Shown here piece after piece: positions 63,361 through 64,000 of a stretch of 64,000 bases of DNA. The first letter of the stretch is position 1, and each line of letters starts with the position of its first letter. Source of the DNA: Eudorina sp. 2006-703-Eu-15 (lineage: Eukaryota; Chlorophyta; Chlorophyceae; Chlamydomonadales; Volvocaceae); assembly GCA_003117195.1 (NCBI GenBank), contig BDSI01000045.1:214589-278588 (forward strand), in the 5' to 3' direction. Under the pieces are notes generated by a model that worked only from the letters and a program-made list of their open reading frames with translations, was not told the origin of the DNA and did no database searches. Made by a program: the position numbers and the translations under genes.

Positions 63361-64000
63361 TGGAGCGACCTCTCCTAATCACAAGCACTCAGTTTTGAGA
63401 TAACATGTTTATACTGCTTGAACACAGGATTTGTTGGCCGTCGAAGCCTTGCTTAATGACATGGTCGCGGCCATCACGTCAAGCGGCCAGTAACAGAGAA
63501 TCCGCAATCGTTGAACATATGGAATCTTCAATAAATAAATTTGATGAAACTGACCGCGCCACTTTCCTTAAAAGAAACGTTCAAATGATGTGTACGGACA
63601 ATAGTCATGGCGATTTCTAATTTGGCTGTGCGCTTTGGAATGCTATGTTTTCAATATAAGCAATCGTGTATATTGATAAAACATACATTTGCTTACAACG
63701 AACAAGTTCCAACAAACGAGTGAAGGTTGACCCGAGTCAAGGTTGGAGAGAAGCCCAATTCTTCGCCTATACATTTCTTAATTTAGCTTCGGCATTAAAG
63801 GTTAGTAAAAAGGGTGTAATCGATCCGCTTTTGTTGAAGTTGGTGCTCCTCCGCGGAAATAGTGAATCATCTACGGTTCCGCTCTGCGCGCCCACGCAAA
63901 GAATCCGTCTGAGAGAAGGAACGTCTCATTAAGCTAGGTATATATTGTTTGTTTGTCTCCGCGAGAGGTTCGGTTGTCCCACGATCGACACGGACATCAC
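63361..64000 (+). other. AT-richer segment with possible exons of an unrecognised gene at the right edge
   Basis: GC content drops and three stretches translate into protein-like sequence in different frames. After an ACACAG acceptor-like site at about 63423 comes DLLAVEALLNDMVAAITSSG. Near 63500-63590 comes RESAIVEHMESSINKFDETD and on. Near 63735-63930 comes GWREAQFFAYTFLNLASAL with KGVIDPLLLKLVLLRGNSES, ending in TAA. They may be exons of one gene, a decayed element, or chance. I cannot fix splice sites or a family. Confidence 0.3.

Overview
The window reads as nuclear DNA of a volvocalean green alga (Chlamydomonas/Gonium/Volvox relatives). It is GC-rich, its genes have many short GT-AG introns filled with minisatellites, its proteins carry long Ala/Gly/Pro/Gln tracts, and its gene families are typical of green algae. 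The species cannot be named from the sequence. All gene models below were built by hand. Four multi-exon genes close perfectly in phase over 5 to 12 exons.

Layout. 1-2.28 kb: no supported gene. 2.29-10.69 kb (+): a 12-exon phytyl ester synthase/DGAT-like protein (820 aa) with an alpha/beta-hydrolase domain and an acyltransferase domain. 10.7-14.5 kb: intergenic, with an AT-rich stretch carrying a recurring CCTCGCAAA motif. 14.5-16.2 kb (+): a MYND zinc-finger gene broken by several frame changes. 18.70-26.08 kb (+): an 11-exon calcium-dependent protein kinase (956 aa) with mostly degenerate EF hands and a long C-terminal extension. 29.34-36.16 kb (-): a 7-exon CPL3/FCP1-type RNA polymerase II CTD phosphatase-like protein (1447 aa) with an Arg/Asp/Lys/Glu-rich tract, a degenerate phosphatase core and a BRCT domain. 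37.3-50.7 kb: three tandem copies of an F-box-like/ankyrin-type gene. Copies 1 and 2 look intact and copy 3 has a 5-base deletion. 50.74-57.61 kb (-): a 5-exon RING-CH (MARCH-type) membrane E3 ligase (1193 aa) that converges on ankyrin copy 3. Its 3' end is repeated behind copies 1 and 2, which exposes the duplication unit. 59.2-61.2 kb: a long (TA)n tract followed by a near-identical 0.92 kb tandem duplication. 61.83-62.34 kb (-): a divergent histone H2A. 62.3-64.0 kb: no firm gene, but AT-richer coding-like segments at the right edge.

The genes do not form one pathway. The window is a run of housekeeping and signalling genes (plastid lipid metabolism, Ca2+ signalling, transcription, ubiquitin, chromatin) interrupted by a young local gene-family expansion. 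The most interesting observations are substitutions in catalytic motifs (hydrolase Ser to Gly, degenerate FCP1 core), the RFDV-repeat tail of the kinase, the odd H2A, the structure of the ankyrin/RING-CH tandem array, and a minisatellite that begins exactly at a splice donor. I found no convincing unknown multi-gene system.
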